Of a DNA stretch of 26,233 nt, positions 1 through 8,689 are shown in pieces. The position numbers and the translations under genes were made by a program. Below the pieces are notes generated by a model. It did no database searches and had not been told where the DNA came from. It was given only the letters and a program-made list of their open reading frames with translations. Within the stretch, counting starts at the first letter, position 1; each line of letters starts with the position of its first letter. Origin of the DNA: DATMYQ01 sp035560935 (lineage in GTDB: Bacteria > Bacillota > Negativicutes > Sporomusales > Sporomusaceae); assembly GCA_035560935.1 (NCBI GenBank), contig DATMYQ010000172.1:1-26233 (forward strand), in the 5' to 3' direction.

Positions 1-35
1 TCCTTATTTTGATTAATTAAATTATCTACGATCAT
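1..35 (-). CDS. N-terminus of a further operon gene, cut by the window edge
   Basis: An ATG at 35-33 follows a good ribosome binding site (GAGGTGA, complement of 41-47) at normal spacing. It opens a frame that reads MIVDNLINQNK before the window ends. It starts 18 bases after the cheR stop on the same strand, so it is very probably the next gene of the chemosensory operon. Eleven residues are too few to identify it. A methylesterase (cheB) would be a natural neighbour, but the visible start does not resemble the usual CheB receiver beginning, so no function is assigned. Confidence 0.55.
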   Translation of the reverse strand, partial: MIVDNLINQNK

Positions 36-53
36 GTTGATCACCTCGGACTT

Positions 54-869
54 CTAATCCTTTCGGTAAACTGCCGGTGCGATAAACCGATAGTTGCTTT
101 CATGGCGGCTCAATGATTCAGAATGCCCGATGAACAGATAACCGCCGGATTCGGTATGCTCATAGAACCGGTTAACCAATTCGTTTCTGGTATCGGGATC
201 AAAATAGATCATCACATTGCGACAAAAAACAAGGTGAAATTTTTTCTTGAAGGGGAACGCTTTGTTCATTAAGTTGAATCGGCGAAAAATCACATCATTC
301 CTGATCTTCTCCGTCATCACGCTGTACTCGCCGTCTGTTTTTTTTGCATATTTCATGCGCCAATGCTGGGGCAGCGTATCCAACTGGCTATTGAGATACA
401 CTGCTTCCTGCGCGCTTTCCAAAGCAGTCGTGGAAATATCTGTGGCCAAAATCTTTGTATCCCAGGCCGCTTTTTCCGGTCCCAGAAACGAGTCCATGAT
501 CATCGCCAGCGTATAGGGTTCTTCCCCGCTGGAACAGCCGGCGCTCCAAATCCGCAGATCTTTGGATCTGCTTTCCGACCGGACCAGCGCCGGCAGAACC
601 GTTTGCGTCAAAAACTCGAAATGCTGCGGTTCACGTAAAAAGTAGGTGTGATTCGTCGTCAGTTTGTCTACCAGGATGGTTCCGGCTTTCCTTGTACTGT
701 CGTTTACCACGTAACGGAAATAATCCGAAAAGGTAACGAAACCGCTTTGCACAATATAGTTGCGTAAACGTCCCAACACCAGGCTGCGTTTCTGCGATAG
801 GTTGATGCCATAGTGTTGCTTGATGAACTGGACAAGTTCGCTAAATTCCTGATCGGTTATTTCATCCAT
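54..869 (-). CDS. cheR: Chemotaxis protein methyltransferase CheR
   Basis: SAM-dependent methyltransferase that adds methyl groups to receptor glutamates during chemotactic adaptation, in the cytoplasm. The 271-residue length is normal. An N-terminal helical part (about 1-75) precedes the Rossmann methyltransferase domain, which shows the SAM-binding stretch WSAGCSSGEEPYTLAM, then VFCRNVMIYFD and GGYLFIGHSESL. I start at the ATG at 869 because GGAGG lies 9 bases upstream; an in-frame extension to 893 has no such site. It lies 62 bases after the second receptor and 18 bases before the partial gene at the edge, so it is inside the operon. Both upstream receptors end in EFGKY, a possible docking site for this enzyme. 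Confidence 0.96.
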   Translation of the reverse strand: MDEITDQEFSELVQFIKQHYGINLSQKRSLVLGRLRNYIVQSGFVTFSDYFRYVVNDSTRKAGTILVDKLTTNHTYFLREPQHFEFLTQTVLPALVRSESRSKDLRIWSAGCSSGEEPYTLAMIMDSFLGPEKAAWDTKILATDISTTALESAQEAVYLNSQLDTLPQHWRMKYAKKTDGEYSVMTEKIRNDVIFRRFNLMNKAFPFKKKFHLVFCRNVMIYFDPDTRNELVNRFYEHTESGGYLFIGHSESLSRHESNYRFIAPAVYRKD

Positions 870-931
870 GACTTTTGCCTCCAAAGCGGTCAACGAAGTG
901 GAAAGATCCCTGTTACACGCTTTACAACTTA

Positions 932-2659
932 CTAATACTTGCCAAATTCTGTGTCATCCAGAACAATTTGTGTTTTGGGAGCCAACGTCCGTTCCTGTCT
1001 GGCGACATAGGCCTCCTGTTTCGCTTCCTGTTTTCGTTTATCCAGCATGCTTTCAATCGCCCTGAGCATGTCCGGGCTCAACGCCTCACCGTCCCTCAGT
1101 TCACGATTGAGTGTCTTTAGTTTGAATTTGCGGACATTTTCTTTTAACAGTTCCGCCTGGCTGGCTAATTCCTCACTGGCGGAAGCGCTTTCTTCCGCTG
1201 TCGCGGAATTGGTTTGCACAACTTGCGACACCTGGCTGATGGCCTGATTGACCTGAAAAATGGCGGTTGCCTGCTCGTTGGACGCCGCGGCGATGCCGCC
1301 CACCAGTTCTGCCGCCTTGGCAACTTCGCTGACGATGCCGTTGAGAGCGCTCGCTGTTTCGTTGGCTATTTTTGTGCCGATATCCACTTTTTGAATAGAT
1401 CCTTCGATCATTCCGGTGGTTTCTTTCGCCGCGTTGGCGCTGCGGGCAGCCAGATTTCTGACTTCTTCCGCCACCACGGCAAAGCCTTTGCCGTGCTGGC
1501 CGGCCCGGGCCGCTTCCACTGCGGCATTGAGCGCCAAAATATTGGTTTGAAAGGCAATTTCGTCAATGACTTTAATGATTTTGGATATGTTGCCGGAAGA
1601 TTCATTGATCTCGGTCATGGCTTTAACCATATCCTGCATTTGGGCGTTGCCGGAAATCGCCTGATCTTTGGCGGAATTGGCCAAAACATTGGCTTGATTG
1701 GCATTCACCGCATTTTCCTTGGTCTGGGCAGCCACCTGAGTCATGGAAGCGGTAATTTCTTCGATGGAACTGGCCTGCTCCGTAGACCCCTGGGACAATA
1801 TTTCTCCGGACGCGGCGATTTGCTGGGAACCGGCCGAGACCTGTTCCGCCGCGATATTAATATTGGTCATTGCCATGTTGACATGGTCGGCCATGGTATT
1901 AAACGCCTGCGCCAAAATCCCAATTTCGTCCCGACTGCTTATTTCGACCGCCGCGTTCAGATCCCCTGCCGCTATTTTATCGGCGGCTTCGACAACCATA
2001 TTAATGGGACGGGAGATCACCCGCGCAATATAGACACCGAAACCGATGGCGATCAAAACACCGGCGGCAATAAATCCAATCATCACCACAATGGCTTTAT
2101 TGGCGGCGTCTTTGTTATCGGTGGCTTTTTGTTTCGCCAATTTTACTTTCAAAGCCCCCAGTTGGCCCAAAGTGTCGGTAAAGGTATTCGCAATCCGGAT
2201 ACCCTCGGTCTGCATCAGTCTGTTAACGGCATCATTTTGTCCCGCCTGAATCATGGGAAAAAGCTTTTTTCCATAGGGTTCGTATTCGGCAATGGCAGCT
2301 TCCAGCGTTTTGAGCAGTTTACGTCCTTCATCGCTGGTCATGGTTTTGGTGATTTTAGCGGTTTCTTCTTTCATTTCGTTTATGCGCTCATCAAACTTTT
2401 TCGTATTGTCCGCCTGAATGGCGGCGTCTTTATTCAACAAGGCGTCCCGGACGTTGACCCGGCTGCGCTGGTAAGCTTCCGTGACCACGCCCATTTGCTC
2501 CAGCGGTACGGCATAATTTTCATATAATGAAGTATCTTCCTGCGCCAGGGAATGCAGATTGATCACTCCGACCGCTCCGACCAGGGCTGCGAGCGCCGCT
2601 ACGCCCAGAAATGCGATAATGAGTTTTTTAGCAATTTTTAAGTTTTGAAACCAGTTCAT
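932..2659 (-). CDS. Methyl-accepting chemotaxis protein, 4HB sensor, single HAMP
   Basis: Transmembrane chemoreceptor of 575 residues. TM1 is at about 11-33, followed by an extracytoplasmic all-helical region of the four-helix-bundle MCP type (about 35-185). TM2 (about 190-212) and one HAMP domain (RVISRPINMVVEAADKIAAGD onward) follow. The signalling domain carries the hairpin-tip sequence EIAFQTNILALNAAVEAARAG. A roughly 50-residue tail ends in EFGKY, which fits the CheR-tether pattern x-[HFYW]-x-x-[HFYW]. The start is the ATG at 2659, because GGAGGA sits 7 bases upstream; a TTG six codons earlier overlaps that site. It lies 71 bases after a close paralogue whose signalling half is nearly the same at protein and DNA level, so the pair arose by tandem duplication. 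The ligand is unknown. Confidence 0.95.
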   Translation of the reverse strand: MNWFQNLKIAKKLIIAFLGVAALAALVGAVGVINLHSLAQEDTSLYENYAVPLEQMGVVTEAYQRSRVNVRDALLNKDAAIQADNTKKFDERINEMKEETAKITKTMTSDEGRKLLKTLEAAIAEYEPYGKKLFPMIQAGQNDAVNRLMQTEGIRIANTFTDTLGQLGALKVKLAKQKATDNKDAANKAIVVMIGFIAAGVLIAIGFGVYIARVISRPINMVVEAADKIAAGDLNAAVEISSRDEIGILAQAFNTMADHVNMAMTNINIAAEQVSAGSQQIAASGEILSQGSTEQASSIEEITASMTQVAAQTKENAVNANQANVLANSAKDQAISGNAQMQDMVKAMTEINESSGNISKIIKVIDEIAFQTNILALNAAVEAARAGQHGKGFAVVAEEVRNLAARSANAAKETTGMIEGSIQKVDIGTKIANETASALNGIVSEVAKAAELVGGIAAASNEQATAIFQVNQAISQVSQVVQTNSATAEESASASEELASQAELLKENVRKFKLKTLNRELRDGEALSPDMLRAIESMLDKRKQEAKQEAYVARQERTLAPKTQIVLDDTEFGKY

Positions 2660-2730
2660 TGGTGATTCCTCCTTCAATGGAGCTGCTATGTACCGTCAGG
2701 GTTTCAGCTCCTGCCGCTTTCCAGATGTTC

Positions 2731-4851
2731 TTAATATTTACCGAATTCCATGTCGTCGAGCACTATTTTGGTTTTTGGCGTCAATGTCTGTTCATACTTG
2801 GTTCCGCGGCTGTCTTGTTTTGATTCTTGCTTCCTTTGATCCAGCATGCTTTCGATCGCCCGCAGTACATCGGGACTTAAGCCTTCGCCGTCTTTCATTT
2901 CGCGATGGATTTGTTTCAGCTGGAATTTCCGGACATTCTCTTTAAGCAATTCCGCCTGACTGGCCAGTTCCTCGCTGGCCGAAGCGCTTTCTTCCGCCGT
3001 CGCGGAATTGGTCTGGACCACTTGCGACACCTGCCCGATCGCCTGGTTGACCTGAAAAATGGCAGTCGCCTGCTCGTTGGACGCCGCAGCAATATCTCCC
3101 ACCAGTTCTGCCGCCTTGGCTACCTCATCTACGATGCCACTGAGGGCCGCCGCCGTCTCGTTGGCTATTTTCGTGCCAATATCCACTTTTTGGATCGACC
3201 CTTCAATCATTCCCGTTGTTTCCTTCGCTGCATTGGCGCTGCGGGCGGCCAGGTTTCGGACTTCTTCCGCCACCACGGCAAAGCCTTTGCCGTGCTGACC
3301 GGCTCTTGCCGCTTCCACTGCGGCATTGAGCGCCAGAATATTGGTTTGAAAGGCAATTTCATCAATGACTTTGATAATTTTGGATATGTTGGCCGAAGAT
3401 GCGTTAATTTCGGTCATCGCTTTGACCATGTCCTGCATTTGATTATTGCCGGCGATGGCCTGGTCTTTGGCCGAAGTGGCCAGTTCGTTGGCCTGGTTGG
3501 CGTTCACTGCGTTCTGCTTCGTCTGCGCGGCCATCTGCGTGATCGCTGCCGTAACTTCTTCAATGGAACTGGCCTGCTCCGTCGACCCCTGGGACAATAC
3601 TTCGCCGGATGCGGCGATTTGCTGGGAACCGGCGGCTACCTGCTCCGCGACGTGCTTGATGTCGCCAAAAGCTCTGGTAAGCGCATCCAGGGTTTGGTTC
3701 ATGGCATTTTTTAGTACGGCATGATCGCCGCGATAATCCCCTTCGACCCGCAGTTGCAAATTACCGCCGGCCATTTCCTGCAGCACGGCCGACGCTTCCG
3801 CCACCGGTGCGATGACCATCTCCAGGGTCTGATTGATTCCTTCCATAATTCTGCGGTAGTCACCGCCGTGTTTTGACGCGTCCGCCCGCGCCGTCAGATT
3901 TCCTTCCACGGCTGCCGTCGATAACATATTGGCGTCGGTGACCAACTGTTTGATATTGTTGATGCATTTATTCAAATTGATCCCCAGCAAATCGTTATCG
4001 GAACGTATTTCGACATTAACGCTCATGTCGCCCGACGCGATTTTTTCCGCCGCCCGGGCCTGCTGCTGAATGCTGTCCACCATTTTGCCGAAAGATTGCA
4101 TCAGTGTGCCAATTTCGTCTTTGGTCGCAGCAACGACATGGACGTTTACATCCCCCACCGCCAGCCGGTCCGCCGCCGCCACCAGGGTGTTTACCGGCTT
4201 GCTGATAATGCGCGAGATAAAAATCCCCAGAAAAATCGCCACGGTCACCGCTATCACCAGGATGATGCCGACGTTCATCGTTGCCCGGTCAGCAATCGCC
4301 TGATTGTTTTCCGCCTTTTGTTTGGCCACCGATATCTTGAGATTCTGCAGGGCAATAAGGCCGTCATCCATCGCCTTATTGAGCCGGACGCCTTCGCTTT
4401 GCATGGTCTGCGCGGCTAAGGCCATCTGATTGCTTTGCACCAAACGGATTAACCGCTCCTGATAGGGCTCATATTCGTTGATCGCCGCCCGGAAGTTTGC
4501 GACCGCTTTATGGCCTTCATCCGTATAGGTTGTCTGTTCAAATTTTTGCAGCATTTCTTTCATTTTGCGCATGGCGTCGCGGCTTTTCACAGCATAGCCT
4601 TCACGCTTGCCCGGGTCTGCCTCCAACAGCATATTGCGGAATTCAACCCGTATGATCCAATAATCTTCCGTCATGGTCACCAGTTCGCCCATCGGCACCG
4701 TGAATTTTTCGTAAAGTGCCCGGTCTTCCATTGTCACCTTGTCCAGATTGTAGATGCCGACGGCGCCCACAACTCCGGCGAGAGCACTAACAAGAACAAA
4801 ACCGATGAGTAATTTTTTCGCGATGTTTAAGTTATAAAACCATACCATCAT
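2731..4851 (-). CDS. Methyl-accepting chemotaxis protein, 4HB sensor, poly-HAMP
   Basis: Transmembrane chemoreceptor of 706 residues, the larger member of the tandem pair. TM1 is at about 12-34, a helical sensor of the 4HB type at about 35-190, and TM2 at about 192-214. Between TM2 and the signalling domain there are about four HAMP-like units: ISKPVNTLVAAADRLAVGD, RAAEKIASGDMSVNVEIRSD, AAVEGNLTARADASKHGGDY and MAGGNLQLRVEGDYRGD. The signalling half has the usual EIAFQTNILALNAAVEAARAG tip, and the tail ends in EFGKY. Two adjacent ATGs (4851 and 4848) follow GGAGG; the second has the better spacing, so the start is uncertain by one codon. It lies 34 bases after cheW. The extra HAMP units are the main difference from its neighbour and could change signal gain or polarity (inference). 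Confidence 0.95.
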   Translation of the reverse strand: MMVWFYNLNIAKKLLIGFVLVSALAGVVGAVGIYNLDKVTMEDRALYEKFTVPMGELVTMTEDYWIIRVEFRNMLLEADPGKREGYAVKSRDAMRKMKEMLQKFEQTTYTDEGHKAVANFRAAINEYEPYQERLIRLVQSNQMALAAQTMQSEGVRLNKAMDDGLIALQNLKISVAKQKAENNQAIADRATMNVGIILVIAVTVAIFLGIFISRIISKPVNTLVAAADRLAVGDVNVHVVAATKDEIGTLMQSFGKMVDSIQQQARAAEKIASGDMSVNVEIRSDNDLLGINLNKCINNIKQLVTDANMLSTAAVEGNLTARADASKHGGDYRRIMEGINQTLEMVIAPVAEASAVLQEMAGGNLQLRVEGDYRGDHAVLKNAMNQTLDALTRAFGDIKHVAEQVAAGSQQIAASGEVLSQGSTEQASSIEEVTAAITQMAAQTKQNAVNANQANELATSAKDQAIAGNNQMQDMVKAMTEINASSANISKIIKVIDEIAFQTNILALNAAVEAARAGQHGKGFAVVAEEVRNLAARSANAAKETTGMIEGSIQKVDIGTKIANETAAALSGIVDEVAKAAELVGDIAAASNEQATAIFQVNQAIGQVSQVVQTNSATAEESASASEELASQAELLKENVRKFQLKQIHREMKDGEGLSPDVLRAIESMLDQRKQESKQDSRGTKYEQTLTPKTKIVLDDMEFGKY

Positions 4852-4885
4852 CAATGCCTCCTTCGATATTGTCTGCTGCTTTTAC

Positions 4886-5398
4886 TCAGCCGGTTTGCTC
4901 CAAACTGACGATCTCATCATCACTGAGCAACCGGTCACAATCCAGGATGAGTTTTACGGCGTTGTTCACTTTGCCAATCGCTTTGATAAATCGCTGATGG
5001 TAAGTATTACTGTTCAACTGCGGCGGCGGAACCATGTCCTGATCTGCAATGGACAGCACTTCCTGTACGGTGTCCACAATGAGACCCACCGCGATTCCCC
5101 GGATATCCACGATCACGATGCAGGTCCGGTCATTGTAATCGCACGGCGGTTTCTTGAACCGCAGCCGCACATCGATCACGGGAATGATTTTCCCCCGGAG
5201 GTTGATAATCCCCTGTACGTATTCCGGAAGGTCGGGCACGGTCGTCACGGATTGCATGCCGACAACGACAATCTCCGTGACAAATTTGATTTCAATGCCA
5301 TAAATCTCCTCTCCCAGGGAAAAGGTCAGGTATTTTCCTTTCTGCGTGTCATCCATCTGATCCAGTAGTTCCTTACCTGCCGATTCATTCACGTTCAT
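4886..5398 (-). CDS. cheW: Chemotaxis coupling protein CheW
   Basis: Adaptor that links receptor tips to the CheA kinase in the cytoplasmic array. It has 170 residues and one CheW/SH3-like domain: an N-terminal beta strand region (KYLTFSLGEEIYGIEIKFVTEIV), the conserved turn VPDLPEYVQGIINLRGKIIPVIDVRLRF, and IVVDIRGIAVGLIVDTVQEVL. Length is at the normal value for single-domain CheW. AGGGGTG stands just upstream of the ATG. It lies 40 bases after cheA and 34 before the poly-HAMP receptor, as expected for one operon. No second free CheW is present in the window. Confidence 0.96.
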   Translation of the reverse strand: MNVNESAGKELLDQMDDTQKGKYLTFSLGEEIYGIEIKFVTEIVVVGMQSVTTVPDLPEYVQGIINLRGKIIPVIDVRLRFKKPPCDYNDRTCIVIVDIRGIAVGLIVDTVQEVLSIADQDMVPPPQLNSNTYHQRFIKAIGKVNNAVKLILDCDRLLSDDEIVSLEQTG

Positions 5399-5438
5399 TT
5401 GATCACCCCTATTCGTTGCTATTCGCGACGATTTCGCT

Positions 5439-7517
5439 TCAAAGAGAATATCCGCGGCGCATCATCCCGCCAATATCAAGTATTAAGCTGATGCTGCCGT
5501 CTCCCAACAGGGTACAGCCGGCTAATCCTTCCGCCTGGCGAATGTTTTTGATATACGGCGGCAACGCTTTGACCACCACTTGCTGCTGACCAAGCAGCTC
5601 ATCAGCAAACAGGCAGAGCACCTCATCTTCATTTTCCACCATGATAATGATTCCGTCGGTAAAATCGGTGACGCTGGTCGTTACCTTGAATAGCCGGTGA
5701 ATACGCAGTATGGGATAACATTGGCCACGGACCATAATCATTTCATTTCGGTCAGGATCGTTGATGATCTCTTTCGCCTGCGGTTTGAACGATTCTCTGA
5801 TGGTGGTGATGGGAACGGTGTAGCGGACATTGCCCACCCGGATCGTCATACCGTCGATGATGGACAGTGTAAGGGGAATTTTCAGAGAGATCGTCGTTCC
5901 CTCACCGGCAACGCTGTCAATTAAAACCAGACCGCCCACGCTGTTTACGTTTTTTGTCACCACATCCATTCCGACCCCCCGGCCGGAAAACTCGGTCACT
6001 TTATCCTGGGTGGAAAAACCGGGGGCGAAAATAAAGTTGTAGATTTCTTTATCCGTCAACTCATTTTCCGGTTTGTGCAACAAACCTTTTTGCCGGGCCC
6101 GGTCCAGTATTTTCCCTTTGTTCAGACCGCGGCCATCGTCTGTAATCAAAATGATCACATCGCTGCCGGAATTTTTGGCTTCTAATGTGATCTTACCGGA
6201 AGCGGTTTTTCCCGCCGCTTCTCTTTCCTCCGCCGTTTCGATGCCATGGTCAATGGCGTTGCGAATCAAGTGCATCAGCGGATCAGAGATATGCTCAATA
6301 ATATTTTTATCTACTTCGGTCGTCTCGCCAATTAATTCCAACTGTACGTCTTTGCCGAGTTTTTTACACATATCCCGGATAATGCGCTGCATCTTGTGAA
6401 AGGTGGTGGTCAGCGGCAGCATACGGACAGACATCACCATATCCTGCAACTCACTGATAATCTTTTCCTGCTGCCGGGCCGCCTTATTAAAGTTATCCAG
6501 GGTCAGTCCCCGCAGATCGGGATTTTGAACTACCAGCGCTTCCGAAATGACCAATTCGCCGACCAAGTCCATCAGCCGGTCCAGTTTCGCCACATTCACA
6601 CTGATCATGCTTTGCTGATTGGAACTATGGATCTCAGAATTTTTCGCCGGGAGTCCTTCTTCGGGGGACGGAGGAATTTTAACCACGGGATCCTCCAGCA
6701 CGATTTGCTGGGGCCGTGCTTTCTTTTCTCCACTGGCCGGCGGATCGGTTTCTTCCAGCTGAAATTCCTTCATCAAAATGGTTTTCCCGAAGAAATCATG
6801 CAACTCCGCCAGCGGGCGATCGCTGCTGAAACGCACCACAAAACCGTTCTGGCGGATCATTTCACAGGTCGAATCGTCTTCCATGATATTTTCCGGTATG
6901 TAATGGATGTCCTCCGCAAAATCTTTTAATTCATGAATCACAGTATAGGCCCGGATATTCTCCATCTCGCAGCCGGCGTCAAAGAATACCGCGGCTTTGA
7001 AACATTTATTTTGGGTGGATGCTGCTTTTTTATCCTGGGCAATGTAATATTGCTGGTTTGTAACAGAAATTACCCCGGTGCCACTGTTTTCCAGCGGTGC
7101 CGGGTTGGACTGCTTCAGTATTTCCAGATAGTTTTTTATGGAACTGTTCAATGCCGCAGCATCACCGTCCACGCGGTCACCTTCCCGGATCTTTTTCAAT
7201 TCTGTCTTTATAAAGTCAATGCTGGACAAAATCAAGTCGGACAACTTGGTGCAATCCATATTTTCCGGGTTGGTGTCCCGCAGATAGAAGAACACATCTT
7301 CAATGGCATGCGACAGCGCGGCGATATTGTCATAAAGCATCATCGCCGCGGCGCCTTTAATGGTGTGCATGATCCGGAAAATTTCATTAATGTCCGTTGC
7401 GGAGTATGTATCCGACTGTTCGCTGTGAATGATAATTTGCTCCAACTGTTCCAATAGCTGATCCGTTTCGAACAAAAACATATCCAGCATCGGTTCGAGG
7501 GTATGATCACCAGCCAT
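5439..7517 (-). CDS. cheA: Chemotaxis histidine kinase CheA
   Basis: Cytoplasmic autokinase that passes phosphate to CheY under receptor control. It has 692 residues. The HPt domain (P1) has the phospho-accepting His51 in IMHTIKGAAAM. A variable middle region (about 170-260) probably corresponds to the CheY-binding P2 domain. P3 dimerisation (VAKLDRLMDLVGELVI) is followed by the P4 ATPase with N box LIRNAIDHGIE, G1 box DDGRGL and G2 box GRGVGMDVV, and then a P5 CheW-like regulatory domain to the end. The ATG at 7517 is chosen because AAAGGAG precedes it and the HPt fold begins directly after; an upstream in-frame extension to 7577 overlaps cheY. All catalytic boxes look intact. Confidence 0.97.
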   Translation of the reverse strand: MAGDHTLEPMLDMFLFETDQLLEQLEQIIIHSEQSDTYSATDINEIFRIMHTIKGAAAMMLYDNIAALSHAIEDVFFYLRDTNPENMDCTKLSDLILSSIDFIKTELKKIREGDRVDGDAAALNSSIKNYLEILKQSNPAPLENSGTGVISVTNQQYYIAQDKKAASTQNKCFKAAVFFDAGCEMENIRAYTVIHELKDFAEDIHYIPENIMEDDSTCEMIRQNGFVVRFSSDRPLAELHDFFGKTILMKEFQLEETDPPASGEKKARPQQIVLEDPVVKIPPSPEEGLPAKNSEIHSSNQQSMISVNVAKLDRLMDLVGELVISEALVVQNPDLRGLTLDNFNKAARQQEKIISELQDMVMSVRMLPLTTTFHKMQRIIRDMCKKLGKDVQLELIGETTEVDKNIIEHISDPLMHLIRNAIDHGIETAEEREAAGKTASGKITLEAKNSGSDVIILITDDGRGLNKGKILDRARQKGLLHKPENELTDKEIYNFIFAPGFSTQDKVTEFSGRGVGMDVVTKNVNSVGGLVLIDSVAGEGTTISLKIPLTLSIIDGMTIRVGNVRYTVPITTIRESFKPQAKEIINDPDRNEMIMVRGQCYPILRIHRLFKVTTSVTDFTDGIIIMVENEDEVLCLFADELLGQQQVVVKALPPYIKNIRQAEGLAGCTLLGDGSISLILDIGGMMRRGYSL

Positions 7518-7536
7518 AGTTATCGACTCCTTTGAC

Positions 7537-7905
7537 TTACTCTTTTGTCTGGCAAATTTTCTTAAGAGTCTCGACAATCTGGTCTTCTTTGAAGGGTTTT
7601 ACAATAAAATATTTTGCCCCGTTGATAATGGCTTCCTTAATCAGCGATTCCTGCCCCATGGCGGAAACCATCACCACGCAGGCTTTGGGATCATGTTTGC
7701 GGATTGCTTTCAGCGCTTCCACGCCGCTCATTTCCGGCATAGTGATGTCCATAGTAACAATGTCCGGTGCACATTCAATGTATTTCGCTATACCAAGTAT
7801 ACCGTTCTCCGCTTCTCCCGCTACGTGAAATCCGTTTTTTTCCAACATCGTTTTAAGACTCAATCGCATAAACTGGGCATCATCAACAATGAGTACTTTT
7901 TTCAT
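7537..7905 (-). CDS. cheY: Chemotaxis response regulator CheY
   Basis: Single-domain receiver of 122 residues that takes phosphate from CheA and normally acts on the flagellar switch. The acidic pair D8/D9 (LIVDDAQFM), phospho-acceptor D53 (TMDITMPEMSG), S81 (VMVSAMG) and K103 (IVKPF) are all present, and there is no output domain. GGAGGGG precedes the ATG at 7905. It is the first chemotaxis gene after the TetR regulator (33 bases away) and lies 19 bases before cheA. Because the operon is local and has its own regulator, the output could be flagellar motility or another process; the sequence does not decide this. Confidence 0.96.
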   Translation of the reverse strand: MKKVLIVDDAQFMRLSLKTMLEKNGFHVAGEAENGILGIAKYIECAPDIVTMDITMPEMSGVEALKAIRKHDPKACVVMVSAMGQESLIKEAIINGAKYFIVKPFKEDQIVETLKKICQTKE

Positions 7906-7938
7906 AATCGCTTCCCCTCCATTCTGTTTTTTGCGCTA

Positions 7939-8532
7939 TCATTTCAGCGGACTAAAGGCATCCAATATCATTCTCAGCGCTGAGAGTGTTTGGTCCCGTA
8001 AAGAGAAATTATAGGAACGCATCCGCCACGTCAGGCAAATGGCGCCGCAAGTGCCGTCGATGATGTCCGCCAGAATATCGCTGTCCGCTTCGCTGCGTAT
8101 TTCCCCCAGCCGCTGCCCCTCCTCAATGAGCTGCTGCAAAAATTTTTTGCGCTCGTCAAGGATACTGGTGATTTTGGGAGCAAGCTTCGCTTCATAGGAT
8201 AATACGGAATAAATCTGAGTCATGACGGTGATGGCCGGATAATTTTCATAATAAGTGGCGTACGAATCAACAAAAAAGGTAATGGCTTCCCTGGGTTTTA
8301 GCTCTTTTAATTTAACCGAATGAAAAATATCCGCGTCATACTTTGAGAAATACTCCAGGACAGCCAGAATGATGTGGTTTTTCGTTTTAAAATGCCGGAA
8401 TAGAGTTCCTTCGGAAATACCCTGCCGCTTGGCCAACTCCCGGGTGGATAGTCCTTGGATTCCCAGCTCGTTAATAATATCAATCACAGACAGGATAATA
8501 CTTTCTTTACGATGCAACAATTCCATTGCCAT
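7939..8532 (-). CDS. TetR/AcrR-family transcriptional regulator
   Basis: DNA-binding repressor-type protein of about 197 residues. The N-terminal helix-turn-helix reads LSTRELAKRQGISEGTLFRHF, the classic TetR pattern (about residues 28-50). The remaining all-helical part would be the ligand-binding and dimerisation domain. The start is uncertain: ATGs at 8538 and 8532 both follow AAAGGAG, and 8532 has the better spacing. It is the first gene of the chemosensory operon, 33 bases before cheY. A consensus promoter and an 18-bp perfect palindrome lie just upstream (8558-8611), so it probably represses itself and the whole operon. The inducer is unknown. A permease gene is divergently transcribed from the same intergenic region. 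Confidence 0.93.
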   Translation of the reverse strand: MAMELLHRKESIILSVIDIINELGIQGLSTRELAKRQGISEGTLFRHFKTKNHIILAVLEYFSKYDADIFHSVKLKELKPREAITFFVDSYATYYENYPAITVMTQIYSVLSYEAKLAPKITSILDERKKFLQQLIEEGQRLGEIRSEADSDILADIIDGTCGAICLTWRMRSYNFSLRDQTLSALRMILDAFSPLK

Positions 8533-8557
8533 GATCATTATCTCCTTTTGCAAGACC

Positions 8558-8575
8558 AGCGAGTGATCACTCGCT
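8558..8575. promoter_or_regulatory. Probable TetR operator, 18-bp perfect palindrome
   Basis: The sequence AGCGAGTGATCACTCGCT is its own reverse complement. It lies between the TetR -10 box (8588-8583) and the start codon, about at the expected transcription start. Size and symmetry are typical of operators bound by TetR dimers. Autorepression is inferred. Confidence 0.75.
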
Positions 8576-8582
8576 TACAAGA

Positions 8583-8611
8583 ATTTTACTGGTTTATTTT
8601 CCTGTTGTCAA
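8583..8611 (-). promoter_or_regulatory. Sigma-A promoter of the tetR-che operon
   Basis: On the minus strand, TTGACA (8611-8606) and TAAAAT (8588-8583) are separated by exactly 17 bases. The -35 is perfect and the -10 matches 5 of 6. The next bases downstream enter the 18-bp palindrome, so a bound repressor would cover the start point. Confidence 0.75.
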
Positions 8612-8689
8612 CCTTATATAGCTTAAATTAGTAAAAATGCAATCTGGCGGAATATTAAAACTTTATTAGAAATTTACCACTGCCGTCTG

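Noticed and set aside
1214..2527. 437-codon open frame on the plus strand
   Set aside because: It is antisense to the MCP signalling domain, has no ribosome site and gives a His/Gly/Phe-rich product typical of a shadow frame.
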